A DNA stretch of 48,000 bases from Anoxybacillus sp. (GCF_023512315.1 NZ_JAILZV010000003.1:1-48000), one strand, 5' to 3'. Numbered from the stretch's first letter, positions 36,345 to 47,861 are shown. The notes: generated by a model from the letters alone, not told the origin. Program-made: numbers and translations.

Positions 36345-37526
36345 GATAATTCTAATTTTAACGCGTCTTGCTCCCCAGCGAAACGCGGCAGATTTTTCTG
36401 GAAAAAACACGTCGATTTTATATCCATTAATTCCCGCCCCTGTGTCCGCTGCAATCGCATAGCCGTAGCCTTCGACATATACTTTCGAACCGAGCGGAAT
36501 GATGCGTGGGTCGACGGCAATTACCTTTAAGTGCGGATTGGCGCGCAAGTTAATCCCTGTGCTCGTTCTTCCGGAACAACCACCGCAATACGCCGTATAG
36601 GCGGTCGCCGTGACGTACATTTCTCGCGCCGCTTGTGACGATCCACGCGACGTGAGCGCTCTTTCCTTTGTGCCAACCGCTATCACAAGGTCTTTGCTTT
36701 GTTTTAATGTTTTTGTTTGTACTAATGTCCGTGATACCTCTTTGCCGTTTTCAAGCACGATTTCGTATTGTTTTGATACGAGCCCTTTTTCGCCAGGGTG
36801 AATCACCCGTCTTTCTCCTTTCGGCAATCGGTCGTCTTTGCGGGTGACGACTGCGAAATCTACTGCTTCTTCCACTACATCGGTGACTTTTTGAACTTTA
36901 ACAACTTTTACGACCATATTTGCTTTTATTTTTTCATGTAGCGATGGCTCTACACGGTCGAGTTCGTTTAGCACGATGTTCTGCTGCTTTAAAAAGTCAG
37001 CGACAGTAGTCGAAGTTGCCCATACTTGCTGTTGTTTACCGCCGACATTCAATTGAATCGGAAATGCTTTTTCAAACGAAATAGTCATGCCCTTTTTGAT
37101 TTCTGCTTCTAGCGATGGAAACACATAATCATACGGTCCGACAGCGATATGTTGGGCGGCTAGCAATTCTTTTACGCTTTTCGCAGTCGTCCATACGTCT
37201 TTTTTTGTTTCATTTACCGTTAGCGTCACCCGCTTGCTCGCTTGCCAAACGATTTGCAAATCATCGGTAACGGCTGCATTCACCGCGGGGTATATGTAAT
37301 CTTCTGGACGTGGATGAATATTTAGTTCTTCTAACACTTCTGCTACCGTATTGGCATGTGTGCGAACCTCTTGCCTCTCACCATCTTTTATAACCGTCAC
37401 ATGCTCCTTTGTCGCTTCGTACCCCGTAAACCCCGTTGTCGCTGAAAGCGCTATCATCCCGCTAGCTGTAACAGCAAAATTTTTCCTTAACGAACTAGAA
37501 AACAATTCCCTTACATTACTTAACAC
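36339..37526 (-). CDS. yabE: YabE: resuscitation-promoting-factor-like cell-wall protein
   Basis: A 395-residue secreted or membrane-anchored protein. An N-terminal hydrophobic segment (about 15-35, FAVTASGMIALSATTGFTGY) is followed by three DUF348 repeats (about 40-215), a G5 domain (about 220-290) and a C-terminal 3D domain (YVTATAYTAYCGGCSGRTSTGINL to the AADTGAGINGYKIDVFF Asp motif) of the lytic-transglycosylase type. B. subtilis YabE is a putative cell wall hydrolase whose mRNA is countered by an antisense RNA there; I cannot show one here. The start is GTG at 37526 with AAGGAGG 9 bases upstream. Confidence 0.92.
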   Translation of the reverse strand: MLSNVRELFSSSLRKNFAVTASGMIALSATTGFTGYEATKEHVTVIKDGERQEVRTHANTVAEVLEELNIHPRPEDYIYPAVNAAVTDDLQIVWQASKRVTLTVNETKKDVWTTAKSVKELLAAQHIAVGPYDYVFPSLEAEIKKGMTISFEKAFPIQLNVGGKQQQVWATSTTVADFLKQQNIVLNELDRVEPSLHEKIKANMVVKVVKVQKVTDVVEEAVDFAVVTRKDDRLPKGERRVIHPGEKGLVSKQYEIVLENGKEVSRTLVQTKTLKQSKDLVIAVGTKERALTSRGSSQAAREMYVTATAYTAYCGGCSGRTSTGINLRANPHLKVIAVDPRIIPLGSKVYVEGYGYAIAADTGAGINGYKIDVFFPEKSAAFRWGARRVKIRIID

Positions 37527-37715
37527 GTTGAAAAACCTCCTTTTTTTCTCCTCCCTCTCACCTTTACGCTTACGTATACTCTATTATGCAAAAAATAGCA
37601 TTGAAAGGAAAGGAAGACTTGTCGACATTCTATCGTATGCACGACGCTAAATTTGTAGAACTTTTTTTCTTATCGTGCTCGTTAGACAAGCCTCCCAAAA
37701 AAATGACACGTTTCG

Positions 37716-38486
37716 TTAGCGATTAATGCCGAACAATTTTTTCGCATTCTCCGTTGTTTGCCGCGCTACTTCTTCTAGCGAAATTTCTTTTAATTCCGCA
37801 ATCGCCTCTGCAACGTATTTGACGTAGCTCGGTTCATTCCGTTTCCCACGAAACGGATGCGGGGTTAAATACGGACAATCCGTTTCAATTAACAAATGTT
37901 CTAACGGAATGTCTTTCGCCACTTCTTTTGGCTTTTTCGCATTTTTAAACGTCACAGGACCACCAAATGAAATATAAAAATTCATCGCGATGCATTGTTT
38001 CGCCACTTCAACACTTCCTGTAAAACAATGCATAATACCGCCGACTTCTTGCGCGTTTTCTTCTTGCAAAATCGTTAAAATATCTGCTGTTGCTTCACGG
38101 TTATGTATAATAATGGGAAGCTTCACTTTTTTCGCAAGCGCAATTTGCTTCCGAAATACGTCTTTTTGTACGTCTTTCGGCGATTTATCCCAATAGTAAT
38201 CTAAGCCCATTTCACCAAGCGCAACGACTTTCGGATGCGCTGCTAGCTGCTCGAGCATATATAAATCTTCATCAGTCATATCAATCGCATCCACCGGATG
38301 CCAACCAACAGCCGCATAAATAAAATCATATTGCTCTGCAAGTTCAATCGCGCGTGCTATCGTCGGTCGATCAAAGCCAACGACAACAATGTTACATACT
38401 TTCTCCTCTTGCGCCCGCTTGATTACTTCTTCGACATCTTCGCTATATTGCACCGCATTTAAATGTGCATGTGTATCAAATAACAT
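37716..38486 (-). CDS. yabD: TatD-family metal-dependent hydrolase YabD
   Basis: A 256-residue TIM-barrel metallohydrolase, probably a 3'-5' deoxyribonuclease. Metal-binding motifs: DTHAHL near the N terminus, GEMGLDYYW (Glu), IIHNREA (His), GIMHCFTGS (His) and ETDCPYL (Asp). The ATG at 38486 is preferred over the longer frame because AAGGAG lies 8 bases upstream. It follows metS after a terminator, as in B. subtilis. Confidence 0.93.
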   Translation of the reverse strand: MLFDTHAHLNAVQYSEDVEEVIKRAQEEKVCNIVVVGFDRPTIARAIELAEQYDFIYAAVGWHPVDAIDMTDEDLYMLEQLAAHPKVVALGEMGLDYYWDKSPKDVQKDVFRKQIALAKKVKLPIIIHNREATADILTILQEENAQEVGGIMHCFTGSVEVAKQCIAMNFYISFGGPVTFKNAKKPKEVAKDIPLEHLLIETDCPYLTPHPFRGKRNEPSYVKYVAEAIAELKEISLEEVARQTTENAKKLFGINR

Positions 38487-38572
38487 CGCCACTACTCCTT
38501 TTTCGTTGTTAAGTGTATCATAGGAAAAGATTACATATGTCACAGTAGCCTAACATTTCCGTTACAAAACGA

Positions 38573-38602
38573 CAACAAAGAGGTGTCACGCACCTCTTTG
38601 CG
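38573..38602 (-). terminator. Terminator after metS
   Basis: A perfect 10-bp stem (38576-38585 with 38591-38600, 5-nt loop). The U tract after it is broken (TTGTCGTTTT), so it may be leaky. Confidence 0.75.
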
Positions 38603-38609
38603 TTTCGTT

Positions 38610-40643
<2,034 letters not shown>

Positions 40644-40937
40644 CTATTTCTCTTCTCTGGAAAAAATATACCTCTATCCCGTTATTTCGTGCGACAAAAA
40701 CGTTGAATTTTGTCGAACAATCTGATTGTTTATCTTTTATTTAGAAGCTTCCAAACGGAAAAAATGATTGTAAATTAGGAACGAAAACACATTATTTCAA
40801 ATAATAAAGTGGGATTTTTTATTTTTTTAATATATATTTTAAAAAGGTTAAATGCTTATTTCATAATAACTATTTAATATATAATATTTTTCAAAAATAA
40901 TAAAATACATTTTTTTTTATTTTTACATATAAAAGGA

Positions 40938-40966
40938 TTGACGTATAATGGAAACGCTGATATGAT
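40938..40966 (+). promoter_or_regulatory. abrB promoter
   Basis: TTGACG (40938-40943) and TATGAT (40961-40966) with a 17-bp spacer, about 97 bp upstream of the abrB start. Confidence 0.8.
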
Positions 40967-40982
40967 TAGGTTGTAGGAAATT

Positions 40983-40999
40983 TGTCGAATATTGACGAA
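40983..40999 (+). promoter_or_regulatory. Two 0A boxes downstream of the abrB promoter
   Basis: TGTCGAA (40983-40989) and TGACGAA (40993-40999) match the Spo0A box consensus in tandem, 10 bp apart, about 10 to 30 bases after the expected transcription start. This is the same arrangement by which Spo0A~P represses abrB in B. subtilis. Confidence 0.88.
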
Positions 41000-41062
41000 T
41001 GAAGCCTAAAAAAAACATATAGAAAAACACAACATTACTTAAAATGGAGAGGAGATTGTTCA

Positions 41063-41347
41063 ATGAAATCTACAGGTATTGTTCGTAAAGTGGATGAGTT
41101 AGGTCGTGTGGTGATTCCAATTGAATTACGCCGTACATTAGACATTGCAGAAAAAGATGCATTGGAAATCTATGTTGATGACGAGCGCATCATTTTGAAA
41201 AAATACAAACCAAATATGACATGTGTTGTCACTGGCGAAGTATCGGATGACAACTTCAAACTTGCTGGCGGCAAAATCATTTTAAGCCGCGAAGGTGCAG
41301 AAATTCTTATGAAAGAAATCCAAGAGTGCCTAGAAGCGTCTAAATAA
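41063..41347 (+). CDS. abrB: Transition-state regulator AbrB
   Basis: A 94-residue DNA-binding protein that represses post-exponential genes during growth. The swapped-hairpin domain (about 1-50) is MKSTGIVRKVDELGRVVIPIELRRTLDIAEKDALEIYVDDERIILKKYKP; the C-terminal part is for multimerisation. It is the only plus-strand gene here and diverges from metS. The start at 41063 has GAGAGGAG upstream. Spo0A boxes just after the promoter show how it would be switched off at sporulation; spoVG, a likely target, is in the same window. Confidence 0.97.
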   Translation: MKSTGIVRKVDELGRVVIPIELRRTLDIAEKDALEIYVDDERIILKKYKPNMTCVVTGEVSDDNFKLAGGKIILSREGAEILMKEIQECLEASK

Positions 41348-41352
41348 TGTGA

Positions 41353-41384
41353 AAAGGATGTTCTCCTCAGAACATCCTTTTTCT
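41353..41384 (+). terminator. Terminator after abrB
   Basis: A perfect 12-bp stem (41353-41364 with 41369-41380, 4-nt loop) followed by T residues, 6 bases after the abrB stop codon. Confidence 0.92.
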
Positions 41385-41448
41385 GTGAAAATAAATGGTG
41401 GACGAGCGGTTATGTTTGAGTGGCGAGAAAAACTTCCTCATGGGTGTT

Positions 41449-42315
41449 TTATTGGTGATACGCTTGGTAAATTTCCCTCTTAGGCATGTTGCGGTCCACC
41501 GCTACTTGTTTAATCGCTTCTTTCGTGTTCATTTTTTTTTCGTTCACGTAATAATCGACATGGTCGATAATCGACAAAGGTTGCCACCATTCGTCTTGCG
41601 GTTCTTCGCACTCTTTCGCGCCGTCAACGACAAGGCAAAATTCCCCGCGTACTTCCTCTTGTTTTGCCCACTCAATTACTTCGCTCATCGTCCCACGAAT
41701 GAACTCTTCAAACCGTTTTGTTAATTCGCGGCATAATGCTACCTTTCGCTCTCCTAGTACTTCCTGCATCGCGAGCAACGTATCTTCAAGCCGATGCGGT
41801 GCTTCATAAAAAATAAGCGTATCGCGAACGCGTTTTAACGCATCAAGCTGCTTTTTCTTTTCCTTTTTCGTACGGTCAAGAAAGCCAAAAAAATAAAAAT
41901 GCTCTGTCGCAAGACCTGAAGCGACAAGCGCCGTCACTGCTGCATTCGCACCAGGAAGCGGAACTACTTTGCATTTTGCCTCAATGGCTGCTGCGACAAG
42001 TTCATATCCAGGATCAGAAATTGCTGGCATCCCTGCATCGCTAACAAGCGCTATATTTTTTCCTTCTTGAAGCCACTCGACAATTTTTGCGCCACTTTCA
42101 TATTTGTTATGCTCGTGATAGCTCATGACAGGAGTCGAGATTTCAAAGTGGTTCAATAATTTCTTCGTTTGCCGCGTATCTTCTGCCGCAATCCAATCCA
42201 CTTCCTTTAACACCCGTAACGCCCGTAATGTAATATCTTCAAGATTGCCGATCGGCGTCGGAACGATATAAAGCATACCAACATTTTCTTCTGCAAAACT
42301 TTTTTGCTGCCACAT
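41449..42315 (-). CDS. rsmI: 16S rRNA (cytidine1402-2'-O)-methyltransferase
   Basis: A 288-residue SAM-dependent enzyme of the tetrapyrrole methylase superfamily. Family motifs: GMLYIVPTPIGNLEDITLRALRVLKEVDWIAAEDTRQTKKLL, the SDAGMPAISDPG loop and VPLPGANAAVTALVASGL. The start at 42315 (MWQQKS) is preferred by similarity with B. subtilis; the ATG two codons upstream (42321) has AAAGGAG closer. It follows trmN directly; the GIY-YIG gene yazA that lies between them in B. subtilis is absent. Confidence 0.94.
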   Translation of the reverse strand: MWQQKSFAEENVGMLYIVPTPIGNLEDITLRALRVLKEVDWIAAEDTRQTKKLLNHFEISTPVMSYHEHNKYESGAKIVEWLQEGKNIALVSDAGMPAISDPGYELVAAAIEAKCKVVPLPGANAAVTALVASGLATEHFYFFGFLDRTKKEKKKQLDALKRVRDTLIFYEAPHRLEDTLLAMQEVLGERKVALCRELTKRFEEFIRGTMSEVIEWAKQEEVRGEFCLVVDGAKECEEPQDEWWQPLSIIDHVDYYVNEKKMNTKEAIKQVAVDRNMPKREIYQAYHQ

Positions 42316-42330
42316 CCTCATCTTTCTCCT

Positions 42331-43077
42331 TTATTCGGAAGTACCATACAACAGTTGTTTTACTTCATCTGTATACTCATCGTCATCGCGATACACAATT
42401 AAAGGCGGCAAAATTTTTAAATCAGGGCTCCCATCTTTTATCCCTTCAATTAAAATAGTGTTAGCCTCTTTTCCAAGTTTCGGATAGACAAACCTCAACC
42501 GTTTCGGTTCTAGACGATATTGCCGCATGAGTGTAACAATATCTAACAACCGACCGGGTCGATGAACAAACGCGGCTTTCCCACCTTGTTTTAACAATTG
42601 GCTGCTCACACGAATGACATCGTCTAACGTACAGTAAATTTCGTGGCGTGCAATCGCTAAATACCGGTTTTTATTGATTTCCTCCTCGCTTACGGTCGGG
42701 AAATATGGAGGGTTGCACGTTACAACATCGTATTTGCTATAACCTAATTGCTTCGGCATCTCTTTAATATCGCCATGAATAAGTTCAATTTGCTCGTCTA
42801 ATCCGTTATACTGTACGCTTCGTTTCGCCATGTCATACAGGCGATCTTGAATTTCGACACCAATAATCTTGCCTTTCGTTCGCTTGCTCAACAACAAGGG
42901 AATCACGCCGTTTCCCGTACATAAATCGATAATATTCCCTTTTTGAATCGGCATATACGCAAATTTCGCTAATAGCACCGCATCTAACGAAAAAGCAAAA
43001 ACAGACGGGCTTTGAATAATGCGCATATTTTCGTTTAGAAGATAATCAAGTCGTTCATCCTCGTAAAGTTTGATCAT
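42331..43077 (-). CDS. trmNF: TrmN6-like tRNA(adenine37-N6)-methyltransferase YabB
   Basis: A 248-residue SAM-dependent methyltransferase. Motif I is [29 protein letters not shown] and the catalytic motif is VTCNPPYF, the NPPY type that acts on the amino group of adenine. The family includes E. coli TrmN6 (YfiC), which modifies A37 of tRNA-Val; the B. subtilis YabB substrate is not established to my knowledge. It ends 15 bases before rsmI and starts after yabA. Confidence 0.88.
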   Translation of the reverse strand: MIKLYEDERLDYLLNENMRIIQSPSVFAFSLDAVLLAKFAYMPIQKGNIIDLCTGNGVIPLLLSKRTKGKIIGVEIQDRLYDMAKRSVQYNGLDEQIELIHGDIKEMPKQLGYSKYDVVTCNPPYFPTVSEEEINKNRYLAIARHEIYCTLDDVIRVSSQLLKQGGKAAFVHRPGRLLDIVTLMRQYRLEPKRLRFVYPKLGKEANTILIEGIKDGSPDLKILPPLIVYRDDDEYTDEVKQLLYGTSE

Positions 43078-43103
43078 CTACTCCAACCTCTTTCGTTCAC
43101 TTT

Positions 43104-43136
43104 CAATAAAAGAGCCTCTCCTTCGTTGGAAAGGCT
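43104..43136 (-). terminator. Terminator-like hairpin between yabA and trmN
   Basis: A 9-bp stem with one G-U pair (43113-43121 with 43128-43136, 6-nt loop) followed on the minus strand by a short T run. Confidence 0.65.
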
Positions 43137-43139
43137 TTA

Positions 43140-43487
43140 CTATTTTTTATTTAAAAACGATAAGCAAAATAAACAATCTTCTTTACGGACGCTTCCGTAA
43201 TGAACGTTGCAAATATGAAACCCTTCTTGATAAAGTCGTGCTAAGTTATCATACCCTTCCCCAATATCAATGAGCTTCCGTTCGTGCTTCTCTTTTTTCT
43301 TAGAAGGCATTGTTTCTCCTGTAAGTTCCTGTAGCCGCTGCCGCAAATGCGTATTTTCCATTTGTAAATGGTGGTTTTCTTCCAGCAGCTGTGCAAAATG
43401 TTCTTTCAATTCTACAAGCTGACGATAAAATTGGCTAATTTGTTCTTCCATATTTGTTATGGATTGAAAAATCTCCTTCTTATTCAC
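43140..43487 (-). CDS. yabA: Replication initiation control protein YabA
   Basis: A 115-residue protein that restrains DNA replication initiation by binding DnaA and DnaN. The N-terminal two thirds form a coiled coil (about 1-60: [44 protein letters not shown]), which forms a tetramer; the C-terminal domain binds zinc and has CNVHYG and CLFC. The start is GTG at 43487 with GGGTGG upstream. It is between ricT and trmN, the same order as in B. subtilis, but with a terminator after it. Confidence 0.94.
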   Translation of the reverse strand: MNKKEIFQSITNMEEQISQFYRQLVELKEHFAQLLEENHHLQMENTHLRQRLQELTGETMPSKKKEKHERKLIDIGEGYDNLARLYQEGFHICNVHYGSVRKEDCLFCLSFLNKK

Positions 43488-43503
43488 TATAAATCCACCC
43501 CAA

Positions 43504-44331
43504 TTAATCCGTGGCTTGAATCGATAAAACTCCCTCTTTTATTAACTCGTCAATCGTATACTCTACTACTCGCTCATGCTCGGACAACTCCACCTGCAAT
43601 ACTCTTTCTAAAATATTCAAGCCGACTACCCTTCCGACACCATGTGGAGTTTCAATATATTCTCCTAAATCTGGAAGCTGTTCTTTTGCCGTTTCATACT
43701 CATCATTTTCATATTTTAAACAACACATTAACCGGCCACAAAGCCCCGATATTTTCGTCGGATTTAACGATAAGTTTTGGTCTTTCGCCATTTTAATCGA
43801 AACAGGATCAAAATCACCAAGGAACGTCGAGCAGCACAACATACGTCCACACGGTCCGATACCGCCTAACATTTTCGCCTCATCGCGCACACCAATTTGT
43901 CGCAACTCAATCCGCGTCCGAAAAATGGCTGCCAAATCTTTCACTAGCTCCCGAAAATCGACACGCCCGTCAGCAGTAAAATAAAAAATGATTTTATTGC
44001 GGTCAAACGTATATTCTACATCAACAAGCTTCATTTCTAGCCCGTGTTCTTCAACTTTTTTCAAACAAATGTCGTATGCTTCTTGCGCTGCTTTTTTATT
44101 ATCCTCCACAACTATTCTATCTTTTGCATCCGCAATACGGATGACTTTTTTTAGCGGCAATACGATGTCGTTTTCGTCTACTTGTTTATTGCTAATAACC
44201 ACTTTACCAAACTCAATGCCACGGACGGTTTCCACAATGACAAATTCCCCTGTTTGAATGGTCAAGTCGCCAGGGTCAAAGTAGTAAATTTTGCCCGCTT
44301 TTTTAAACCGAACACCTACTACATTATACAA
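43504..44331 (-). CDS. ricT: RicT (YaaT), PSP1-domain protein of the RicAFT complex
   Basis: A 275-residue subunit of the iron-sulfur RicA-RicF-RicT complex, which speeds RNase Y-dependent mRNA processing and supports sporulation and competence in B. subtilis. The PSP1 domain covers about 60-200. Clustered cysteines [13 protein letters not shown] and [13 protein letters not shown] (about 167-205) are typical, though the cluster ligands in RicT are not all agreed. The start is TTG at 44331 with AGGGGGG upstream; it overlaps holB by 8 bases. Confidence 0.92.
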   Translation of the reverse strand: MYNVVGVRFKKAGKIYYFDPGDLTIQTGEFVIVETVRGIEFGKVVISNKQVDENDIVLPLKKVIRIADAKDRIVVEDNKKAAQEAYDICLKKVEEHGLEMKLVDVEYTFDRNKIIFYFTADGRVDFRELVKDLAAIFRTRIELRQIGVRDEAKMLGGIGPCGRMLCCSTFLGDFDPVSIKMAKDQNLSLNPTKISGLCGRLMCCLKYENDEYETAKEQLPDLGEYIETPHGVGRVVGLNILERVLQVELSEHERVVEYTIDELIKEGVLSIQATD

Positions 44332-45328
44332 ACGTCGTTCCCCCCTTTAAGTTGAGGATAAGCTGTTCCATTAAAAGCTGTATGTTCATATTTGTATTTA
44401 AACGCGCTTTTGCCTGCAAAATAGCCGTCATATTATTAATGATTCGCTTTTGCGAGCATGCCAACGCCCACTGCCGCAAATCATCTAATCGGTCGCAATA
44501 AACGACATGTTCTAGTTGTCCAAGTTGCAAATGCAAAATATCTTTACATAAATACAATAATAAATCAAGTCCCATGTCTACTTGCTGCTTCTCCTGAAAA
44601 TGAGGCATCCATTTTTCTTGGAGAAGGAGAAGCGCTTGAAGCTCGTTTTCGTTTAACGCTTCATATAATTGTAACACTATTTTTCGCGACTCTGCAAACC
44701 AATCGTTTCGACTCCATTCGAGCGCTTCTTCGTAATTATTCGTCACATGTGCCGTAAGCATTGCGAAATGAGGCGGAATATGCTCTTCTTTTAGTCGATT
44801 AGCAAGCAAAACAGGCGGTAATGGCTGAAATGATACGACTTGGCAGCGCGAGATAATAGTTGGTAACAAACGATGAAGTTGTTCCGTCAACAAAATAGCG
44901 GTTGTTCCTACATGAGGTTCTTCTAAAAATTTCAGTAAACTGTTCGCCGCATTCGTTGTCATTTTATCGGCATGGACAATGACATACAATTTCTTTCTCG
45001 ATTCCACACCCATTTTCGCAAATTCTGCTTGCAACGCCTCAATTTGCCCTTTTTTAATGGATTGCCCGTCCGGCTCAATCCAGTGGACATCTGGATGGTT
45101 TCGCGACTCAATTCGTCGACAGTTGCTACATTCCTCACAAGGCTGATAGCCATCTCGATTGAAACAAAACAAGCTTTTGGCAAATAAAAGACTCGCTTCC
45201 CGTTTGCCAGTTCCCCGTTGTCCTTCTAATAAATAAGCATGGGCAACTCTTCCTTTTGCAATGCTATTGGCTAACATTTTCATAGCAACTGGTTGGTATT
45301 GCTGAAGTTGTTTCCACACGACTGCCAC
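44324..45328 (-). CDS. holB: DNA polymerase III subunit delta'
   Basis: Clamp loader subunit of 334 residues. AYLLEGQRGTGKREASLLFAKSL is the (degenerate) Walker A region, a zinc knuckle is formed by CEECSNCRRIE, and AANSLLKFLEEPHVGTTAILLTEQLHRLLPTIISRCQ is the conserved AAA+ core with the SRC motif. The start is uncertain: the GTG at 45328 aligns with the N terminus of B. subtilis HolB (MAxxWKxx) and has a weak AAGTGAG upstream, while the GTG at 45337 has none. In B. subtilis yaaQ and yaaR lie between tmk and holB; here only a 75-base gap is present. Confidence 0.93.
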   Translation of the reverse strand: MAVVWKQLQQYQPVAMKMLANSIAKGRVAHAYLLEGQRGTGKREASLLFAKSLFCFNRDGYQPCEECSNCRRIESRNHPDVHWIEPDGQSIKKGQIEALQAEFAKMGVESRKKLYVIVHADKMTTNAANSLLKFLEEPHVGTTAILLTEQLHRLLPTIISRCQVVSFQPLPPVLLANRLKEEHIPPHFAMLTAHVTNNYEEALEWSRNDWFAESRKIVLQLYEALNENELQALLLLQEKWMPHFQEKQQVDMGLDLLLYLCKDILHLQLGQLEHVVYCDRLDDLRQWALACSQKRIINNMTAILQAKARLNTNMNIQLLMEQLILNLKGGTTFV

Positions 45329-45403
45329 ATTGATCACTCACTTAATTAATTGTCTATGCTCTCCCTTATTCTAACATGTCTTTATCATTTCATCATTTAC
45401 AGT

Positions 45404-46042
45404 TCACGACATGTTTTTTTCCAATTTCCCCATTAAGATAGAAATCGCATCAGCAAACACATCAGCAATCGCTCTAGACGCATCCAACAAAACAATCCGC
45501 TCAGGAAATCGTTCGACTAACTGTAAATACCCTTTCCGGACGTTTTCATGAAACGACAAGCTTTCTAAATCTAAACGATTGATTTCTCGTGTTTCATTGC
45601 CATAAATTCGCTCTAGTCCTATTTTTGGATCAATATCAAAATAAAGTGTTAACGTTGGAAAGTAGCCTTCGATGGCAAATTGATTAATGCTTAGTACCTC
45701 ATCTATTCCTAACCCCCGCGCAAACCCTTGATATGCAAGCGAACTATCAATAAAGCGATCACATAACACTATTTTCCCATCTTTTAACGCAGGAATCACT
45801 TTTTCGACAAGATGTTGCCGACGCGCCGCAGCATAAAGCAACGCTTCCGTACGACCGTCCATCGCTTTATGAGCAGGATCTAAAATAATGTCGCGAATCT
45901 TTTCAGCAATCTCAATTCCACCCGGCTCACGTGTCGCGACTACGTCCCATCCTTGTTCCTGCAAAAATGACTCTACCATCGATATAATCGTTGTTTTTCC
46001 TGCCCCGTCCGGCCCTTCAAACGAAAAAAAATAACTTGTCAT
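45404..46042 (-). CDS. tmk: Thymidylate kinase
   Basis: Phosphorylates dTMP to dTDP. The P-loop is [11 protein letters not shown] (residues 8-18), the [16 protein letters not shown] motif holds the DRX segment that binds the nucleotide, and TREPGG is the thymidine-contact motif. 212 residues. The ATG at 46042 is selected for AAGGGG upstream; the longer frame runs into yaaO. Likely cotranscribed with yaaO, 23 bases upstream. Confidence 0.96.
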   Translation of the reverse strand: MTSYFFSFEGPDGAGKTTIISMVESFLQEQGWDVVATREPGGIEIAEKIRDIILDPAHKAMDGRTEALLYAAARRQHLVEKVIPALKDGKIVLCDRFIDSSLAYQGFARGLGIDEVLSINQFAIEGYFPTLTLYFDIDPKIGLERIYGNETREINRLDLESLSFHENVRKGYLQLVERFPERIVLLDASRAIADVFADAISILMGKLEKNMS

Positions 46043-46065
46043 TACTTGTCCCCTTTCTTGCTGCG

Positions 46066-47499
46066 TTATTGTTCCACCACTTCTATTTGATAAAAAGATA
46101 AGTAAGCTCCACCTTGAAATCGGGCACCATATTGCTTTAATGCAATGATTTGTTCGATATGTTCCTTGCGAATCACTTCTCCCATACATAACAACGGTAT
46201 TCCTGGTGGGTATGGGATAATCGTTTCCGCAGCTACTAGTCCTTCTGCTTTTTCAAGCAGAACAACCTTTTTCGGTAATTTCGCTAACACGCGATAAGAA
46301 ATCGACGGAGAAGCGTTCATAAATGAATAAGAGACAGACGCCATTGTCCGTGCATCATCATGCATTCCTTTAAACGCCCGCTTCATCTTTTCAATAATTG
46401 TTGGCAAATCTTTCACCGGCGCCAATGGATACACAAGAAGAACATTAAACGGATCAGCTAGTTCAGGAAAAATCCCTTCTTGTTCAAGTCGCTGTTGCAA
46501 CTCATACCCTGAACATCCGCTTCTCGTTTGCACAGTAATTTTTAATAAATCGGTTGTTACTAATGGATCATTCGATTGGACGACTGTGACCCCTTCACTT
46601 TCATTTATCTCTTTTTTCAACTGCTCAATTTGTACTTGAATGCGTTGGATGTCCTCTAAACCCACATTAGCTACATAACTTCTCGCTAAATCAAGCGAAG
46701 CCATAATTGGATAAGACGGGCTGCTCGACTGAAACACTTGCAAAAAAAAGCGCAATTTCTCTTTATCTACAAGCGAGCTATTCACATGTAAATAAGAACC
46801 CATCGTCATTGCTGGTAGTGTCTTATGCGCCGACTGAACGACAACATCTGCACCATAGGCAATCGCTGACGTTGGAAATGGAGGTCCAGCGACAAAATGC
46901 GCCCCATGCGCCTCATCTACAAGTACCGGAATGCCGCGACTGTGGGCGATTTTTATTATTTCTGTTAACTGAACAGACATACCATAATAGTTTGGATTCG
47001 TCAAAATGACTGCAGTCGCATCAGGATGCTCCTCTATTGCTTCTCTAACTGTATCAAACGAAACATACGATGCGACCCGGACCGTTTCGTCAAATTTAGG
47101 AGAAAGAAAAACAGGAGCCGCACCAACTAACTGAAGTGCATGAATCACCGACTTATGGCAATTCCGTTGAACAATAACCTTTTTATGTTCTTCACACGTT
47201 GCAAAAATCATCGCTAAATTTCCTACTGTTGAACCGTTCACTAAAAAAAACGTTTCCTCCACACCGTAAAGCTCAGCAGCCAATCGCTGCGCCTCAGCAA
47301 TAATCGCCTCCGGATGGTGCAAATCGTCGAGATCGCTCAATTCCGTTACATCAAGCCGCAACAACTTCCTGTAATCTTCTCTAGCCTGTACTGGAAAAAC
47401 AGTTCCGTATTTATGGCCAGGCACATGAAACGAAGCTGGGTTAACGGAAGCATGTTGTGTTAAAGCATTATATAGTGGTGTGTTTTTTTGTTTGTTCAT
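46066..47499 (-). CDS. yaaO: YaaO: Orn/Lys/Arg decarboxylase family protein
   Basis: A 477-residue PLP-dependent decarboxylase of fold type I (group III). Family landmarks: FHVPGHKYG (24-32), VDEAHGAH (194-201), and [17 protein letters not shown] with the cofactor Lys226. The C-terminal region is the shorter form found in the Bacillus YaaO/SpeA group. The substrate is not known from sequence alone; arginine, lysine and ornithine are all possible, with SpeA-like arginine decarboxylase a reasonable alternative. B. subtilis has xpaC and yaaN between csfB and yaaO; they are absent here. Confidence 0.85.
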   Translation of the reverse strand: MNKQKNTPLYNALTQHASVNPASFHVPGHKYGTVFPVQAREDYRKLLRLDVTELSDLDDLHHPEAIIAEAQRLAAELYGVEETFFLVNGSTVGNLAMIFATCEEHKKVIVQRNCHKSVIHALQLVGAAPVFLSPKFDETVRVASYVSFDTVREAIEEHPDATAVILTNPNYYGMSVQLTEIIKIAHSRGIPVLVDEAHGAHFVAGPPFPTSAIAYGADVVVQSAHKTLPAMTMGSYLHVNSSLVDKEKLRFFLQVFQSSSPSYPIMASLDLARSYVANVGLEDIQRIQVQIEQLKKEINESEGVTVVQSNDPLVTTDLLKITVQTRSGCSGYELQQRLEQEGIFPELADPFNVLLVYPLAPVKDLPTIIEKMKRAFKGMHDDARTMASVSYSFMNASPSISYRVLAKLPKKVVLLEKAEGLVAAETIIPYPPGIPLLCMGEVIRKEHIEQIIALKQYGARFQGGAYLSFYQIEVVEQ

Positions 47500-47540
47500 T
47501 TAAACCATTCCTTTAAGATTTACGTTCACCACTTAATATA

Positions 47541-47572
47541 TAATAAAACAGGTCCTATTAATAGGACCTGTT
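47541..47572 (-). terminator. Terminator after csfB
   Basis: A perfect 12-bp stem (47547-47558 with 47561-47572) with a 2-base (effectively 4-base) loop, followed by an A/T-rich tail on the minus strand; it abuts the csfB stop codon. Confidence 0.85.
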
Positions 47573-47764
47573 CTATGAATATATTTCCCAATTCATAATT
47601 TTTTTCAGTTGTTGTAAGTAAAAGCGATATTTTGGGTCAATCATATCTGTCCGAACTATTTCTTTCTCGCAGTCTATGCAAAGAAATTTTGTATAAATAT
47701 GAATTCCTTGTTCTTTCGGTTGTTCACAAACGATGCATGTTTCCCCAATCGATTGATTTGCCAT
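47573..47764 (-). CDS. csfB: Anti-sigma factor CsfB (Gin)
   Basis: A 63-residue zinc protein that inhibits sigma-G and sigma-E, keeping sigma-G off until engulfment is complete. Two cysteine pairs are visible, CIVC near residue 10 and CIDC near residue 29, with the family pattern GIHIYTKFLC. The ATG at 47764 or the GTG at 47770 is the likely start. The longer frame (GTG at 47788) would begin inside the promoter, above the probable transcription start, so it is excluded. Its place next to the first rRNA operon is the same as in B. subtilis. Confidence 0.92.
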   Translation of the reverse strand: MANQSIGETCIVCEQPKEQGIHIYTKFLCIDCEKEIVRTDMIDPKYRFYLQQLKKIMNWEIYS

Positions 47765-47788
47765 CTCCACCTTCCACCTCCCATTCAC

Positions 47789-47817
47789 TATTTTCCCCCA
47801 TTTATAAGTTTCTATAC
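47789..47817 (-). promoter_or_regulatory. Sigma-F-like promoter of csfB
   Basis: GTATA (47813-47817) and GGGGAAAATA (47789-47798) with 14 bp between them, the same spacing as the fin promoter in this window. csfB is a sigma-F gene in B. subtilis. Confidence 0.7.
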
Positions 47818-47861
47818 TTACAAGATATGTATTTTCAGTTTGTTTGTATCAATGAAGGAAA

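Noticed and set aside
45373..45415. An inverted repeat (8 bp) across the tmk stop codon as a terminator
   Set aside because: The arms are 27 bases apart and no U run follows; probably chance.
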